A stretch of 64,000 nt of DNA. Origin: Megamerina dolium (lineage: Eukaryota > Arthropoda > Insecta > Diptera > Megamerinidae). Position numbers and translations under genes: made by a program. Below, piece after piece: positions 48,042-60,039 of the stretch. The notes beneath the pieces were generated by a model, which saw only the letters and a list, made by a program, of their open reading frames with translations, made no database searches and was not told the origin of the DNA. The stretch covers positions 118,418,120 to 118,482,119 of the forward strand of contig OY978525.1 in assembly GCA_963854835.1 (NCBI GenBank), read 5' to 3'. Within the stretch, counting starts at the first letter, position 1; each line of letters begins with the position of its first letter.

Positions 48042-48342
48042 GGTCGTCCCAGAACTACCCGACCTGACATATAGATGGCGGCAGTAGTTTGAAAACAATT
48101 AATTTGGTGATAAGTGGTAACCTTATAAAACATATGTTTTAAGTTTCGAGGCGCAAACAATGAAGAGGTGGAGTCTGCGGTAGATGGCTATTTTATACTA
48201 TAAACAGGGTATCGAAGCTATAGAATATCGTTGGGAAAAGTGTATAGCTAAAAGAAGATTATGTTGAGAAATAAAAAAAAAAAAAATCTTCCCAAATTTG
48301 TTGCGTTTTCTTTTTTAGGTCGGGTAGTTCTGGGACCGCCTC
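48042..48342 (+). mobile_element. deleted mariner (about 300 bp) with both termini
   Basis: Inverted termini GTCCCAGAACTACCCGAC (left, about 48047) and GTCGGGTAGTTCTGGGAC (right, about 48318-48336). The interior retains only the transposase C-terminus, including IEALEYRWEKCIA-like and EDYVEK-stop blocks in broken frame (about 48200-48270). It shares its left end with 2298 and both ends with 62980-63300. Confidence 0.85.
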
Positions 48343-48394
48343 CGTATATCACGTAAAAATCGGGAAAGAAGAAAGGCCTTTTTTTTTCTGTGTT

Positions 48395-48662
48395 TCCATT
48401 ACTTTTATGAGTATTTCTAGTACAATTCTGGCAATTTCCTTGACATTAGCCTCGAGTGCCTCCGGTTCGTTGGAATAAGCTTTGCTTTTTAAATATCCTC
48501 ATCAGAAAAAGTCCGACGGAGTCAAATCAGATGAGCGTGGTGGCCAGTCAAAATCATTTTGTTTCGAAATCAATCGACCAGAAAACATTTTCTTCGATAA
48601 ATCTATTGTTTCACCAGCAGTATAGCATGTTGCGTCATTCTGTTGAAACCGGTAATTATGTA
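48395..48662 (-). mobile_element. Tc1/mariner-superfamily transposase relic
   Basis: The minus strand reads QQNDATCYTAGETIDLSKKM, FSGRLISKQNDFDWPPRSSD and LTPSDFFLMRIFKKQSLF, covering the second and third catalytic regions. A frameshift leads to NEPEALEANVKEIARIVLE. The left part is truncated. A LINE begins directly at its right edge on the other strand. Confidence 0.82.
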
Positions 48663-48663
48663 T

Positions 48664-50350
48664 CTATGTCACTATGTTGCTTAACGCAATGGAGAAAATC
48701 CCAGATCAATATATTAGGGAAGTTTATCTTAAAGACTCACCTCTTCGTATTGGACAATATGCCTATCAATTAGTCAAGCAAAATACAAGTAAAATTGAAA
48801 AGGCTATAGATGGTAGAGAAATTGCTCTCTGTACATCGGTTGACATTATCGGGGCTTTTGATAATGCAACTTTCAGATCAATTGAGGAAGAGATGGTGAG
48901 GAAAGGAACAAATAGACTGATCATAACATGGGTGCTCAATATGCTGAAAAATAGAACAATTATCTTCGAAATGGGGGCAAAAAGATTAATTGTCAGGTCA
49001 ACCAAAGGATGTCCCAATAGAGGAGTCTTATCGCCGCTCCTATGGCTATTGGTTATCGACGGGCTTTTACAAACTCTCTAAGACCTCGAATGCGAAGTCC
49101 AGGGCTTTGCGGATGATTTGGTGCGAATAATGGTTAGAGACAAATTTGACTCTACATTAACCGATCGGATGCAACTAGCTCTTGACATCACTCATGACTG
49201 GTGTCAGGAGAAAGGACTCTCGATTAATCCGATTAATAAAACAAATGTGCTACCCTTCACCAGAAGAAGGAAATTGAGTATAGGAACCCTAACACTAGGG
49301 GACACAGACTTAATTCTATTATATGAAATAGCTAGGAATTATTCTAGATAAAACCCTGACTTGGAATAACCATTTATCGTATATAAATGGCAAATCCCTA
49401 AGGGCAAGCTATGCGTGCCAGAGACTACATGGTAAAATATGGGGTCTGCGACCAAAAATGGTAGTATGGTCGTATACGACCGTAATAGTGCCAATGATTA
49501 CCTATGTCTCCTTGGCGTAGTGGCCGAAGTTAGAGTAAACAAAGGTTAGAATGATCCTTAACAAGATTCATCGAATAGCCTGTTTGGGTGTCAAGGGAGC
49601 AATACGCATGTGCCCCACTGCAGTTTTAGGAATTCTGACTGGACTCACTCCTCCATACCTCATGGTCAAAAAAACAGCAGCAAATGCGGCACTAAGGCTG
49701 CCCAATCTATCTAACCTTCAAAAAGGCAATCTCACAGCACATACAAAGATCATGGACACCGTTTGGGGCTCTCCATGTCTTGTGGTCTTCGACAATATGG
49801 ATAGAAATCTAATCTTCCACAACCACTTTAAAGTGGTCATCAAAGACCGTTCAGCTTGAAGGACTAGCGATATGGTCGCAAAAGGGTACTCACAGTTGTG
49901 GTATACTGATGGGTTTAAGACCGAAGATAGTTGTGCGGGGGCTGGAACTGTTGAATCAAGATTTCGCAATGGGAAAAATAGCTTTCATCTTTCAGGAGGA
50001 AGTTCATGCCTTAGAGGTATGTGCGAGAGAATGCATACGTAGGGGCACCCGTGGTACCAAAATATGCATCCTAACTGAAAGGTAGGCGACTCTAAAGTCC
50101 CTGGTAAAATTCTCGTTTCAATCGAGACTGGTTTCGGAATGTTTTAAACAAATGCAGCAAAGAATCATGTTACCCTAATGTGTGTGTCGGAATATGAGGG
50201 ACACGAGGGAAACGAAATGAAATCTTGACTCCAAACCACATAGGTAAAATCAACCCTGCAGCCATTATAAGATTTATAAATAGTCTAGAATTGTTTTAGT
50301 TGGGCAATAGGCTCACAAAAGATCTTTTAGATCGCAGTGCATTGAATAGT
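48664..50350 (+). pseudogene. I/R1/LOA-group LINE with RT and RNase H domains, 5'-truncated
   Basis: Ordered blocks: TSKIEKAIDGREIALCTSVD, IIGAFDNATFRSIEEEMVRK (RT motif A region), TKGCPNRGVLSPLLWLLVID, then a stop at 49081. These are followed by GFADDLVRIMVR (catalytic FADD, about 49106), DWCQEKGLSINP, a stop near 49349, NKIHRIACLGVKGAIRMCPT and ILTGLTPPYLMVKKTAANAA. An RNase H domain follows, with LWYTDGFKTED (about 49897) and IFQEEVHALEVCARECIRRG. At the third RNase H acidic position the expected ILTDS reads ILTER and then a stop. The end retains LTPNHIGKINPA and fades near 50350. The endonuclease and ORF1 are absent. Confidence 0.88.
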
Positions 50351-51156
50351 ATCATTATGTTCTACACACAGCGACTAGGTGATTGATGGCATATTTTTCA
50401 ACTCATTAAAAATATTATAACATACTTCTTCGACATGTTTCTCTCTATGTGAAAGATAAAAGAACAATAAAAAAAATTCAACAAAAGTCAACCATTAAAT
50501 AAATAAATAATGTTAAAGTATTAATAAATTATTTAGTTTATGCTCATTAAACTTTAAAAAAAAAGTTAGAAAATTTTGTTCAGAAAACAAATTAAATTTT
50601 CTATATAAACATTCTTCGACTTGTATGTATACGTAAATAATCACAACAATTATGCCTATGAAACCTATAATGATGGCAATGTCTCATGGCTCATGGTTTT
50701 ACGAAATAAAATAAATTGACACTCCATAGTACATAGTGTCAATGTCCAAAAGAAAAAAGAGAAACCTATATATATATAGAGGACTACCTACAGAGAAGTT
50801 AACATAAACTACGTAATACACTCATACTAAAATAAATGAAGAAAACGTATTTGTCACACAATTCCCTACTTTGTGCGTAAGTGTATACATACATACGATG
50901 GCCCAATGTGCACACATTAAGTACGACTATTAAAGTTAAGCAAAAGTGTATAAATAACCTTTCCACATGAGGAATTTTGATTCAATTTGAAATAGAACAG
51001 TGCAAAGAAATTATAGTAGTAGTAGTGGTAGTAGTAGTAGTAGTATTTTTGTTCAACAAATACTCTTAACGGTAGCCAAGCAAATTCACACATACACGTG
51101 TTCATGCATATGCCATATATTAACACTCTATATATATGACAACCAAAATATCATAT

Positions 51157-51189
<33 letters not shown>

Positions 51190-53730
51190 CTCTTAAACAC
51201 TGTAAGAAACTCTATAGACAAATGAACTAGTCAAAATCTACTTTCCAGGTGTTGATCTGTGTAGGAACCCAAGAGCTACAATGAAGCTTTTATGCTGTGA
51301 AAGGAGGATAAAACGGAAACAATACGATAATAAATTTGTCATACAAGTTATTAATTTATTTTTTCATAGCTATTAAATCAAAATTTTGATGATCTTTCTC
51401 CTCCTCCAATGGGATACATCAAAAAACGGGTTCCCCTATAAAATACACACAAAAGAGATTTAAACGATTGTAACATTTTTATCACATTTAATTAAAAATC
51501 TACTTGTTTCACAATGAAATGCCTTGTTCTCATTTTCTACCTGAATGTTTTTTCAATGATAAAATTTTATTCGAAATTTTATCTCTTCAATGTAATGGCA
51601 ACTCTTGTTGTGAATCATCAGTCTGATTGAAAGTAGAATTTTAAAGCTACTGTTGGGAATATATATACTTTGAACCAACATACAGGCATTTAGTCCATTT
51701 AGTTGTACGTAAACCTATTGGCTATTTGTTGTTGTTGTTGTTGTTGCGGTTGTTGTTTGTCAACATTATCAAATCACCACCATCTTTGTTCGCACAATCC
51801 GTTTAAGGTGTGGATTTGGTTATTTCTTTTTGCAATTGATGTACCATTTGGCTCTTGTTGTTCACCCGTTTACTCTGTTCAACTGTTTACTTGACTGGTT
51901 GCTTGGTATTTGTGTGTTCACTTAGGATTACAACGACGTAAGTGTATATTAAGTGCGTCAATAAATTCTGTTGAAACTCCTTTTTTTCCCCTTCCATGCT
52001 CTCAATATGAATTTTACTTCGTTTTTGACCAACCAATGTGATTGTGTTGATAAGAATACGACGATGGACAGATAAGAATCATGAATGCGAAGGGTACGAG
52101 TATGAGACAAGACAACATTTTTATGTGTTCATGGGAATGGGAAAAGCTGCTAATGTCCCAAAAGGTAAATTATTTTTGTTATTTTCTACAATTCGGTGAA
52201 AGTTTAATGCGGCTCATTGCACGATAAATAAAGTTCATTTACTATGGGGAAGCGATAATAGCGAGCGACTGATGTTAAATTTCAATTTTCTCATTTCTTT
52301 TTAATAATATTTTTTTTTTACATATATTCACTTTAATCAAAAAACATGCATTTTATTATTTTTATACAATAAAATATATATAAAATGGTTTAATAAAAAA
52401 AGTGAAAATAATACAAAACAAACAAACAAAATATAATTAATCTCCCACTCATGAATGAAACTCATGCAAAGTGTACTTGTATGTTATGCAATAACAAAAA
52501 AAAAAAAAAAAAAAACAAAAGATAAATAAAAATAAAAAATTAATATTTTTTCATTTGCAATTCCAATTTGATGTCGTTTTAAACCACAATAGTGGTTTTT
52601 CTACATGTAACCATAGTTATATGAATATAATACTTTGGATATGTGTCAATATGTACTATACTCGCGCTCACGAGTATATATTATTTTCTTTTTATGACAC
52701 AAGCTTAATACATGCAATACATCGCACACAAGTATAGCCAAGTTAACACTTGAATTGTTACTGATTGATTATTAATTGGTAAATCTCATGAATTTTATGT
52801 CACCATATATTAAAGCAATATGTTGTTCTATATACATATAACAATATAATTGAAAAATAACCAAATATTACAAAAAAAAAAAAAAAAAAAAAAAATTAAA
52901 ATATTTAAAAAATAATAATTAATAAAAAATAATATAAAAAAAAAAAATAATAACATGTATTTTAAGGCAAGTTCTCAGTTAAATTTGATATCTGCTGTTG
53001 ACTTTTCTTATTCATTCATCGACTCTCGAAAAGCCTTCCTTCACTTATACACTGCCAAGTGTTCACAATTTTGTTGGTATTCATATTCTGAAGAATTATC
53101 TAAATACTTCATTACATTAATTTTAAATTTCCGCGTAAATGTTGCACGTATAAATTCTTCATCATTATTGTCATTATCTACTGCTATACATACACTATAA
53201 TTCTATGTCCGGATTTTAGATGCGCCCAAAAGTATGTTATCATATAATTTCATTTGAAATACATTGCTATTTTCGAATCAAAAAATATTTTCAAATATTG
53301 ATTACGCTATTTTATTTTATAATGATTCTTATCAAGTATTATTTGTGCTCTTTTAAATTTCGATTTTTATTATTATTCCTTTTCTTTGTATTTTATTTTA
53401 CTTTTTTGAGTATACTTATAGCTCATGAATAATAAAAAAAGTACATAAAATTAAATTTAAGATATATTACTGTTATTAAAAAGTAAACATATATTATATA
53501 TACTCATATATAAAGAAGAAATTGAGAGAAACTCGCAAAGGACCCATATTTGGTACTTGATAGAAGTCACCAAAAATTGCTTATATATTATAGCGTAAAA
53601 TTTGAGCTGCGAAAGTGTAGATCATAAATATTCGTAGACCTCTAATTAATATTACCTATTATTACTATTATTATTATTATTTTTATTATTACTATTATGA
53701 ATTTAAAATTAATATTAAAAATTAACATGT
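50351..53730. other. long anonymous AT-rich block with microsatellites
   Basis: It holds (AGT)n at about 51014-51046, (TA)n at 51161-51189, (GTT)n at 51728-51746, A-runs at 52497-52515 and 52869-52894, and (ATT)n near 53661-53690. No domain-bearing frame is found. Confidence 0.5.
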
Positions 53731-53734
53731 GCCT

Positions 53735-54450
53735 ATAGCACAGTGTCGAATAGTGCGGTGCTGGCAATAGCGGGTGTAACACCAATTAACTTGCTAGCAG
53801 AAGAGCGAAAAAAGTTATACGTACTAAAAAAATCTGGAGGCTTTACACCACAAGCTGAAAAGCAAATAAAAGAGCAGACAATCAATATCTGGCAAGATAA
53901 ATGGGAGAAGGATACCTCAGATGGATGGCAGATTGACCATAAAAATTATACTAAGCCTATGTGAATGGATTGGGCGAAGACACGGAGAGGCTACTTATTA
54001 CTTAACTCAGTTGTTATCTGGCCACGGCTATTTCTGTAAATATTTACATACAATGGGGAAGAGAGCGCAAGCCAGATATGCGGAAGAAGACGACGCAGAG
54101 CATACCTTCTTCCGTTGCAAAAGATGGAATAATGAAAGCAGCGTATTGGAGCAGCAAATCGGGTTATGGGCAGTTGAAAACCTGGTCGAAAAGCTGTTAC
54201 ACAGCGAAGAAAACTAGAACGCTATTTCGCGGTATACAGAATGCGTACTCAAAAGAAAGAAGCGGGACCTGGACGCAGGTCAAAACGAGTGAAGTCTACT
54301 AAAGACTCACTGGGGTCTTACCCCGAAGTAATACTACCGTGGTTCCGGGGTAGGTTCTAAGGTCCTTGATGGGGGGGGGGGGGGGGGGAATTACGGGTCA
54401 GTGGGTCATCCATTTTGTTACCTCCTCATCGCGAAAAAACAAAAAAAAAA
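53735..54450 (+). pseudogene. R1-like LINE, C-terminal fragment and 3' UTR
   Basis: The frame from about 53743 reads AVLAIAGVTPINLLAEERKK, GGFTPQAEKQIKEQTINIWQ and DKWEKDTSDGW. After a frameshift at about 53935 it continues GRRHGEATYYLTQLLSGHGY and FCKYLHTMGKRAQARYAEED, with only part of the Cys/His tail left (DAEHTFFRC). It ends ECVLKRKKRDLDAG near 54275. The 3' UTR contains CTTACCCCGAAGTAATAC, an uninterrupted G18 at 54371-54388, and an A-rich end near 54435-54450. Confidence 0.8.
54371..54388 (+). repeat. G18 homopolymer
   Basis: Eighteen consecutive G in the LINE 3' UTR. Its length could reflect assembly uncertainty. Confidence 0.85.
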
Positions 54451-54509
54451 TCTATGTACATTGATTTAAAAATATACAAAATATATTCATCTCAAAAAAT
54501 ACAGACAAG

Positions 54510-55830
54510 TGGGAACCCTATTAGTCCTCTGTTATATTTTATTCTGGGATCTTAGGAATCTGCACACTATTCCGGCGGTATTTATCAGCACAGCCCTTTT
54601 CATCTGCACATACAACTCGGGTTCGACGGATAACGCCCTTAGTCCCAGCTTTAGTGTGGTAGGCACAATTTCAGTCGCCGAAATAACGAGCGGTATGACA
54701 GTGACCTTCCTTATGCCCCACTGCTCTTTGATGTTATCTGCTAGCAGACGGTATTTCCTCATTTTAGTGTCGTATGTTGCAAGGACGTTACTAGTGTTAA
54801 CCACTGCATAGTCAATCAGAAACACTTTTCATAGGTCTTTCCTCCTGAGTTCTGTCGGTAAATATGGAACGATCCAAGTAGAGCTTAGCATTTTCTAGTC
54901 TGACATCTCGCCTCGCAACTGTTTGTACTGGATAGCAAGCGCCCAGTGGACTATTTTACCTACACCATCGTGACAATGGCGATAAGAAGTAGCAACCAGA
55001 TGAGGACATCCGGAGACGATATGGTGGATTGTTTCACTAGCAGTTTGGCATTGCCTATACCTATCGGCCGTTACACGCCAGTCGCCTGTTATGACCTTCC
55101 AGTAGTCTCTTGTTGCAATAACCTGGTCTTGTATGGCCACAACAAAGCCCTCCGTTTTGGCGTAGAGCGTACCAGCGTTCAACCATTTAAGTGATGCTTT
55201 TTTGTCTACATGAGGTTGCACCACTTTGCTGGGGTAACGGCCATGAAATGCCTTTCGCTTCCATTGTGCGGCAATTTCGTCGATAGTTGGGGGCAATACT
55301 TCCACAGCACGATCAGCAAGATTGAGTGGAGTAAAATTTATGTGTTCCGCGATCACAGCCTTGTGCAGCTCAAAACAGTTCTCTTTTCCGTAAAAGTATC
55401 TGCGCATTCTGAGGATCTGTTTATGGTACGAGTGTGTCAGATTACACAAGCAGCGTCCTCCTTCTCTCCGAGACAAGGAAACTCTTTCGACTGCTGCCTT
55501 CGGGTGATGTAGCCTCTTTCTAGACATAATCGTTCTGATCAACTGCTGTAGCGCTTCAATATCAGTCGGGCTCCACTTAACAATGCCAAATAAGTAGGTC
55601 AGCACCGGCACGCAGTAGGCGTTTTATCGCCTTCGTAACATTTCGCGCGTTTAGGCTGGTATGCACTATCTGCGTGAGTCGTTTTCGGAACTCAGTTTTC
55701 AGGGAGTTTTTAATTATAGTCTGGATAACTCTGTTTCTTTTTTTTGCAAGGCTCCGAAATATTTATAGGATTCGTGTTCTTCCAATGGCAGAATTACCTG
55801 GTGCTCGGTTGTTTCTATAGGTTCTTCTCA
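54510..55830 (-). pseudogene. R4/R2-superfamily LINE, thumb, zinc knuckle and endonuclease remnant
   Basis: The minus strand begins near 55815 with ILPLEEHESYKYFG and, after a frame change, has a 238-codon open frame (55611-54895). This reads MPVLTYLFGIVKWSPTDIEA, SRREGGRCLCNLTHSYHKQI and HGRYPSKVVQPHVDKKASLK, then GFVVAIQDQVIATRDYWKVI. The knuckle is YRQCQTASETIHHIVSGC, where the first expected Cys is Tyr. After a stop the next frame gives FLIDYAVVNTSNVLATYDTK and VIPLVISATEIVPTTLKLGL, as in the restriction-like endonuclease of R4/Dong-type elements. The upstream PD of its PD...D motif is missing. RT palm motifs are absent. Confidence 0.8.
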
Positions 55831-56397
55831 TTATTATTACTATCATTGATTTACTGCAACTCAGGTTATGTACTACATCATATAAAATGTAAATATTAAT
55901 ATCAAAAATACCTATATTTAAAGTTGCATTTGTTTAAAGTTGAATATAAAATTTAGTATTTTTTTTTTTACTGAAATGTAAAATAACTCAATATATACAC
56001 AAGCACATGATTTTAATTTCAATAAGTGCTACTGATGCTCAACAATCATTACTTAGTGAAAAATGTCATTGTCCTACTATGTAGCCTCAACATCCTTCTC
56101 ATACATGGATGTATATGTGTGTATATACATACATGCTTATTTGTACATTTGTCTTCTTTATAAAACAATTAAAATGTAATTATCTCTGATTGTTTACAAT
56201 AATTTCCGCTCTTTTATATACTACCATTCATATCCTGCATACATACAGACATACATACATACATACATATACTTATAAACATTTTTAATTCAACAATTAC
56301 AAAAAACAAATAAGAGAAACACTCTAGTCTGCTTTGCTCAACTATGTCACATACTGGCGCATTTATTTCTCTGTACCAGAGTGACAAACTCTGTAAC

Positions 56398-56429
<32 letters not shown>

Positions 56430-57235
56430 CTGTGTGTTAAATTCATTTGTTTTTGTATAATTATTTGTTTGTTTTTCATTTCGGTCATACCCTTGTCACT
56501 CACGGACATTTGGATTACTACTCGGATTGTCAACCATCGGTCACCGCTATATACGAATATTAGGTATGCCAAATTTGAGGGCTTTTTGTTGATACCGAAT
56601 TTTTATTTTTTTTTTTTTTGGTATTTTCAAAAATAATTCTGGAATTGTAGATTTTCAAATTCATTTTTTAAAATTGGAAAAAAAATGATAAAAGAAGCTT
56701 TATGTTATTTGTTTTACACTTACGTTAAAATAAAAAAATCCAAATTACAATAATAGTAAGAGATAAAAGAGACTAACACTAATTTAGAAACAATTTTATT
56801 GGAATGACAATGAACTAAAAGTTTAAGTATTCCATATCGTAAGCAGTGGCTAGAACCACTTTCTATTAAATGAAGAAATTAGCCACTCTTATAAGCCAAT
56901 ATGCCAAAGCCTTTCCATTGACTGCACAAATTTGGTGTCGTATGGATGGACCCGTTAAACGAAAGGAAATGGGTTAGGAAAGATAACGAATCCCCAATTT
57001 CATACAAAATGGGCAGAGTGCCACGTCTCCCATAAAATGTTGCATAAATTGAAATTATAATTAAATTTGATTATCCCATTTGTGTTGAATATATAACATT
57101 TTTGGAACTCATAACGTGCAACACGCATTTTGGTGTTACAAATTTAAGCATATTAAAATTAAATAATAGGAAAAAAATAATTAAAACAAAATTTATAGTA
57201 AAATAAAGGAAAATAATAATAATTAAAAAAAAAAA
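55831..57235. other. anonymous AT-rich sequence
   Basis: It holds a short CATA tract near 56245-56268 and (GAT)n at 56398-56429. No gene is seen. Confidence 0.5.
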
Positions 57236-57237
57236 TC

Positions 57238-57315
57238 CATGTCGCGATCCGTGATCGAACCCGTACACGTGGGCAAAGTCAGTAGGTGGGACGAACCCAC
57301 AGAATACTTTTGCCA
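57238..57315 (-). ncRNA. tRNA-like Pol III promoter remnant (probable SINE head)
   Basis: The minus strand has a good B box, GGGTTCGATCACGG, and a downstream T-run (the A-run at 57227-57236 read in reverse), as expected for a Pol III unit. The A-box side (GTATTCTGTGGG) is degenerate and no clover-leaf closes. It differs from the 209-560 SINE head. Confidence 0.4.
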
Positions 57316-57624
57316 AAACACACTCCAATTTTGATGTGTATAATTAAGTTTGTATATTTGCTTGTGCTGTATTTTAATTCAATTAATTTAAAGTAATTGA
57401 ATGAAAGTAACAGCACAGGCAGATAAAGACAAAACGCATTGAAAAATATGAGAATTCTTGTTTGGTTTAGCATGCGGCTAATAGATAAAGATCATGCTGA
57501 ACCAACAAAAATCGAGAAAAGCGACTTACGTCAAGTGACAAGTGATACATTTACATGTGTTTTCCCAGTTAGGAGCATTATCGAAGCGTCTTTCTTCAGT
57601 TGTAAGAATATTGAAACAACGACC
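57316..57624. other. anonymous sequence
   Basis: Nothing recognised. Confidence 0.35.
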
Positions 57625-57830
57625 CGTTGAATGATTAATTACCAACGAGTGCTCTTTTGAAGCAGATCCATCTACGGTGCGTGACAATAAGAATTCTTGC
57701 GCTAAAGTAAACCCAGCTACAGGTGCTTCGGGTAGTCGAGTGCGAGCCTTCTGCTCTGCTTAAGTAGTCACTTTGACCACTTAAAAACCAGGAGCAATCA
57801 GCTCGAGCGTTGGTTATGTTGTTAAACCGG
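57625..57830. repeat. GC-richer block, partner of 34330-34690
   Basis: It contains ACCAACGAGTGCTCTT near the start and GAGCGTTGGTTATG near the end, which are partly inverse to each other. Internal GTGCGAGCCTTC and ACCAGGAGCAATC are also shared with the first block. Confidence 0.5.
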
Positions 57831-57863
57831 GATATGCAAGGCTAACGAGTATTGTTATACATA

Positions 57864-58413
57864 CATTCTGTCAAATAAGTACCCGGAAATTCTCATTTTT
57901 AATTTTCCCTCTGAGAATATTACAAAAAAATTTTTTCCCAGGTTGGCACAACTGTCAGCCACTATTCTGTGAATTTTTATTGCTATGTGTCATTTAGTTT
58001 GTTTACGCGTCATTAGGAACAAGTCAACCTTTTGTGTGCGTTGCGATTTCTTCTCGCCCCTCTTTGAACGATTTATACCAATCGTAAACTTGAGTTTTCG
58101 ACATGGTTGAATCACCAAATGTTTTTTTTTTCAACATTTCCAACGTTTTGGCACAAGAAATTTCGTTTGAAACACAAAATTTCACACAAACTCTTTGTTC
58201 GATATTTTTATCCATAGTAAAAATCGCAACGCACACAAAGGTTGACTTGTTTCTAATGACGCCGTAACCAAACTAAATGACACATAGCAATAAAAATTCA
58301 CAGAATAGTGGCTGACAATTGTGCCAACCTGGAAAAAAAATTTTTTGAAATAGTCTCAGAGGGAAAATTAAAAATGAGTATTTCCGATTTCCGGGTACTT
58401 ATTTGACAGAATG
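57864..58413. mobile_element. foldback element made of inverted mariner 5' ends, copy 2
   Basis: TA-flanked, with CATTCTGTCAAATAAGTAC at both ends facing outward. The left arm is 57864 to about 58049 and the right arm about 58200-58413. The right half keeps the transposase start on the minus strand at 58215: MDKNIEQRVCVKFCVSNEIS, CAKTLEMLKKKTFGDSTMSK and TQVYDWYKSFKEGREE, a mariner-type HTH. The left arm stops just before the start codon. No catalytic domain is present. Confidence 0.87.
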
Positions 58414-59512
58414 TATATGACTATGTAGCCAGCAGGCAAATGCTGCTGGCGGCTAATGTCATGGATCATTCAAATAAAAGCATAAATTTGACTTGTTATT
58501 ATTGTTGTAGTTATTGTTGTTGTTGTTGTTGTTGTTGTTGTAACTACATACATTTAGATATGTTTTTGTATACGTACATGTCTATGACAGCACTCTGTTT
58601 GACTGGGTGCCTGGGTGTATATACACAGAGTTTGTATAACACTTGACTCTAATAAAAATATAGTAGGCGTATATAACAAATCTGTCGATATCGTCATTGT
58701 TATTATTCTTCTTGTTCCAATTCCAATTGTTTTTGTTCAAATTATCATTATTATTGTTGATGTATGTACATATAATACATATATTGTTTTCACCATACTT
58801 TTCAGAAAGTATCTAATAGGTACAATTTTTTTGTTTTTCTCGATTTTTTACTCGAGCAGTACTTCGTTTTTTTTTTTTTTTTTTTGTTTATTGTCGATCG
58901 TAAATTAGCGGGTTTTATTGTTGGAACGTGACATTTCCGACAATTTGACAGATAATTATCATCACAAATGTTATTATTCTGTTGTTGTTGTTGTTGTTTT
59001 TATTGCAGGATTTTCTTTCATTAGTTATTGTTATGCATTGTATTATTATTGTGTTATTGTGTGTGTGTGTTTTTTTTTTTTTTGCACTAGAACAATTCTT
59101 TTTATGATGACTTTGTTTATTATATGACCTATTGTTTATGAAGTAAATGTGGTGATGTTTTTTTTGGTGTAATAGGCTTGCAATATCTACGTAATAAGTA
59201 TTTGCTTATCACAACAATATATCATCGAATATTTCATCAAAAATTTCAATCATAATTATTACGTTGGAATTTCATTATGAACTTAATACAATGGCATTCG
59301 TAGGGGGAAAGTCTATAGCATATGACAGTTGGTTATTTTCCAATTACTTTTTCATTAAAATCCATAATATTTTTGATGTTAAAGAATTATAGGGAGAGCA
59401 CTTAAACATTATACATACATACATACAAAAAAAGCTCACAACTGGTTTCGAAAATAATTTTGAATTTCCACAAATGTTCATTGATTGATACTTTTTTGTT
59501 ATCTCAATAAAT
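58414..59512. other. anonymous sequence with microsatellites
   Basis: It holds (GTT)n at about 58514-58540, a T-run at 58868-58886, (GTT)n at 58980-58997, and (GT)n followed by a T-run at 59058-59083. No gene is seen. Confidence 0.5.
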
Positions 59513-59615
59513 ACATAAATATGTGGCATTTAAAGCCCAGAAGGGTTCTTTGACCGAGCTTCTCTTTCATTACTGTTGTGCGTGTTAAATTTTAGACACG
59601 ATTAGAAGGGACCTA
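59513..59615 (-). mobile_element. SINE 3' fragment
   Basis: AATATGTGGCATTTAAAGCC, GAGCTTCTCTTTCATTAC and GTGCGTGTTAAATTTT match the other SINE copies. It is cut off before the GCCGGTTCCGAA segment. Confidence 0.75.
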
Positions 59616-60039
59616 ATACTAAAATCATTTAAAAAATATTTCGATATGAAAATAATGTTGAATTCATTTTGTAAAATAAATTGTTTCATCTTCTTAGGTT
59701 CTATGTCGTTATTCGTTGCTATTAACATGTTTAATTTTATAAAAAATGTACTAAAATGTAAAAAAGTATTTTGATTTTCTTACACATATTAATGAAATTT
59801 CAATAATAATTCAATATCAAGAATTTGCATTCATTTTCTAAAATTAATGTGTAATAAAGAATGCAAATATATTACACAGTGACACAGGTCTCAAAAATTC
59901 TGACTGGGTATGAAATACCTAGACCCATATAATAGTACATCCAAAAATTTTGTATTTTCAGGTCAAAATTTTATTATGGTCATATTAAATTTGAAATTGT
60001 TTGCCTCACTGCTTTTATAATAACCGCGAAAAAAGGGTT
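59616..60039. other. anonymous sequence
   Basis: Nothing recognised. Confidence 0.35.

Noticed and set aside
50917..51230. Open frames around the AGT and TA tracts
   Set aside because: They consist largely of microsatellite translation (poly-Tyr or poly-Ser) and are not supported as genes.
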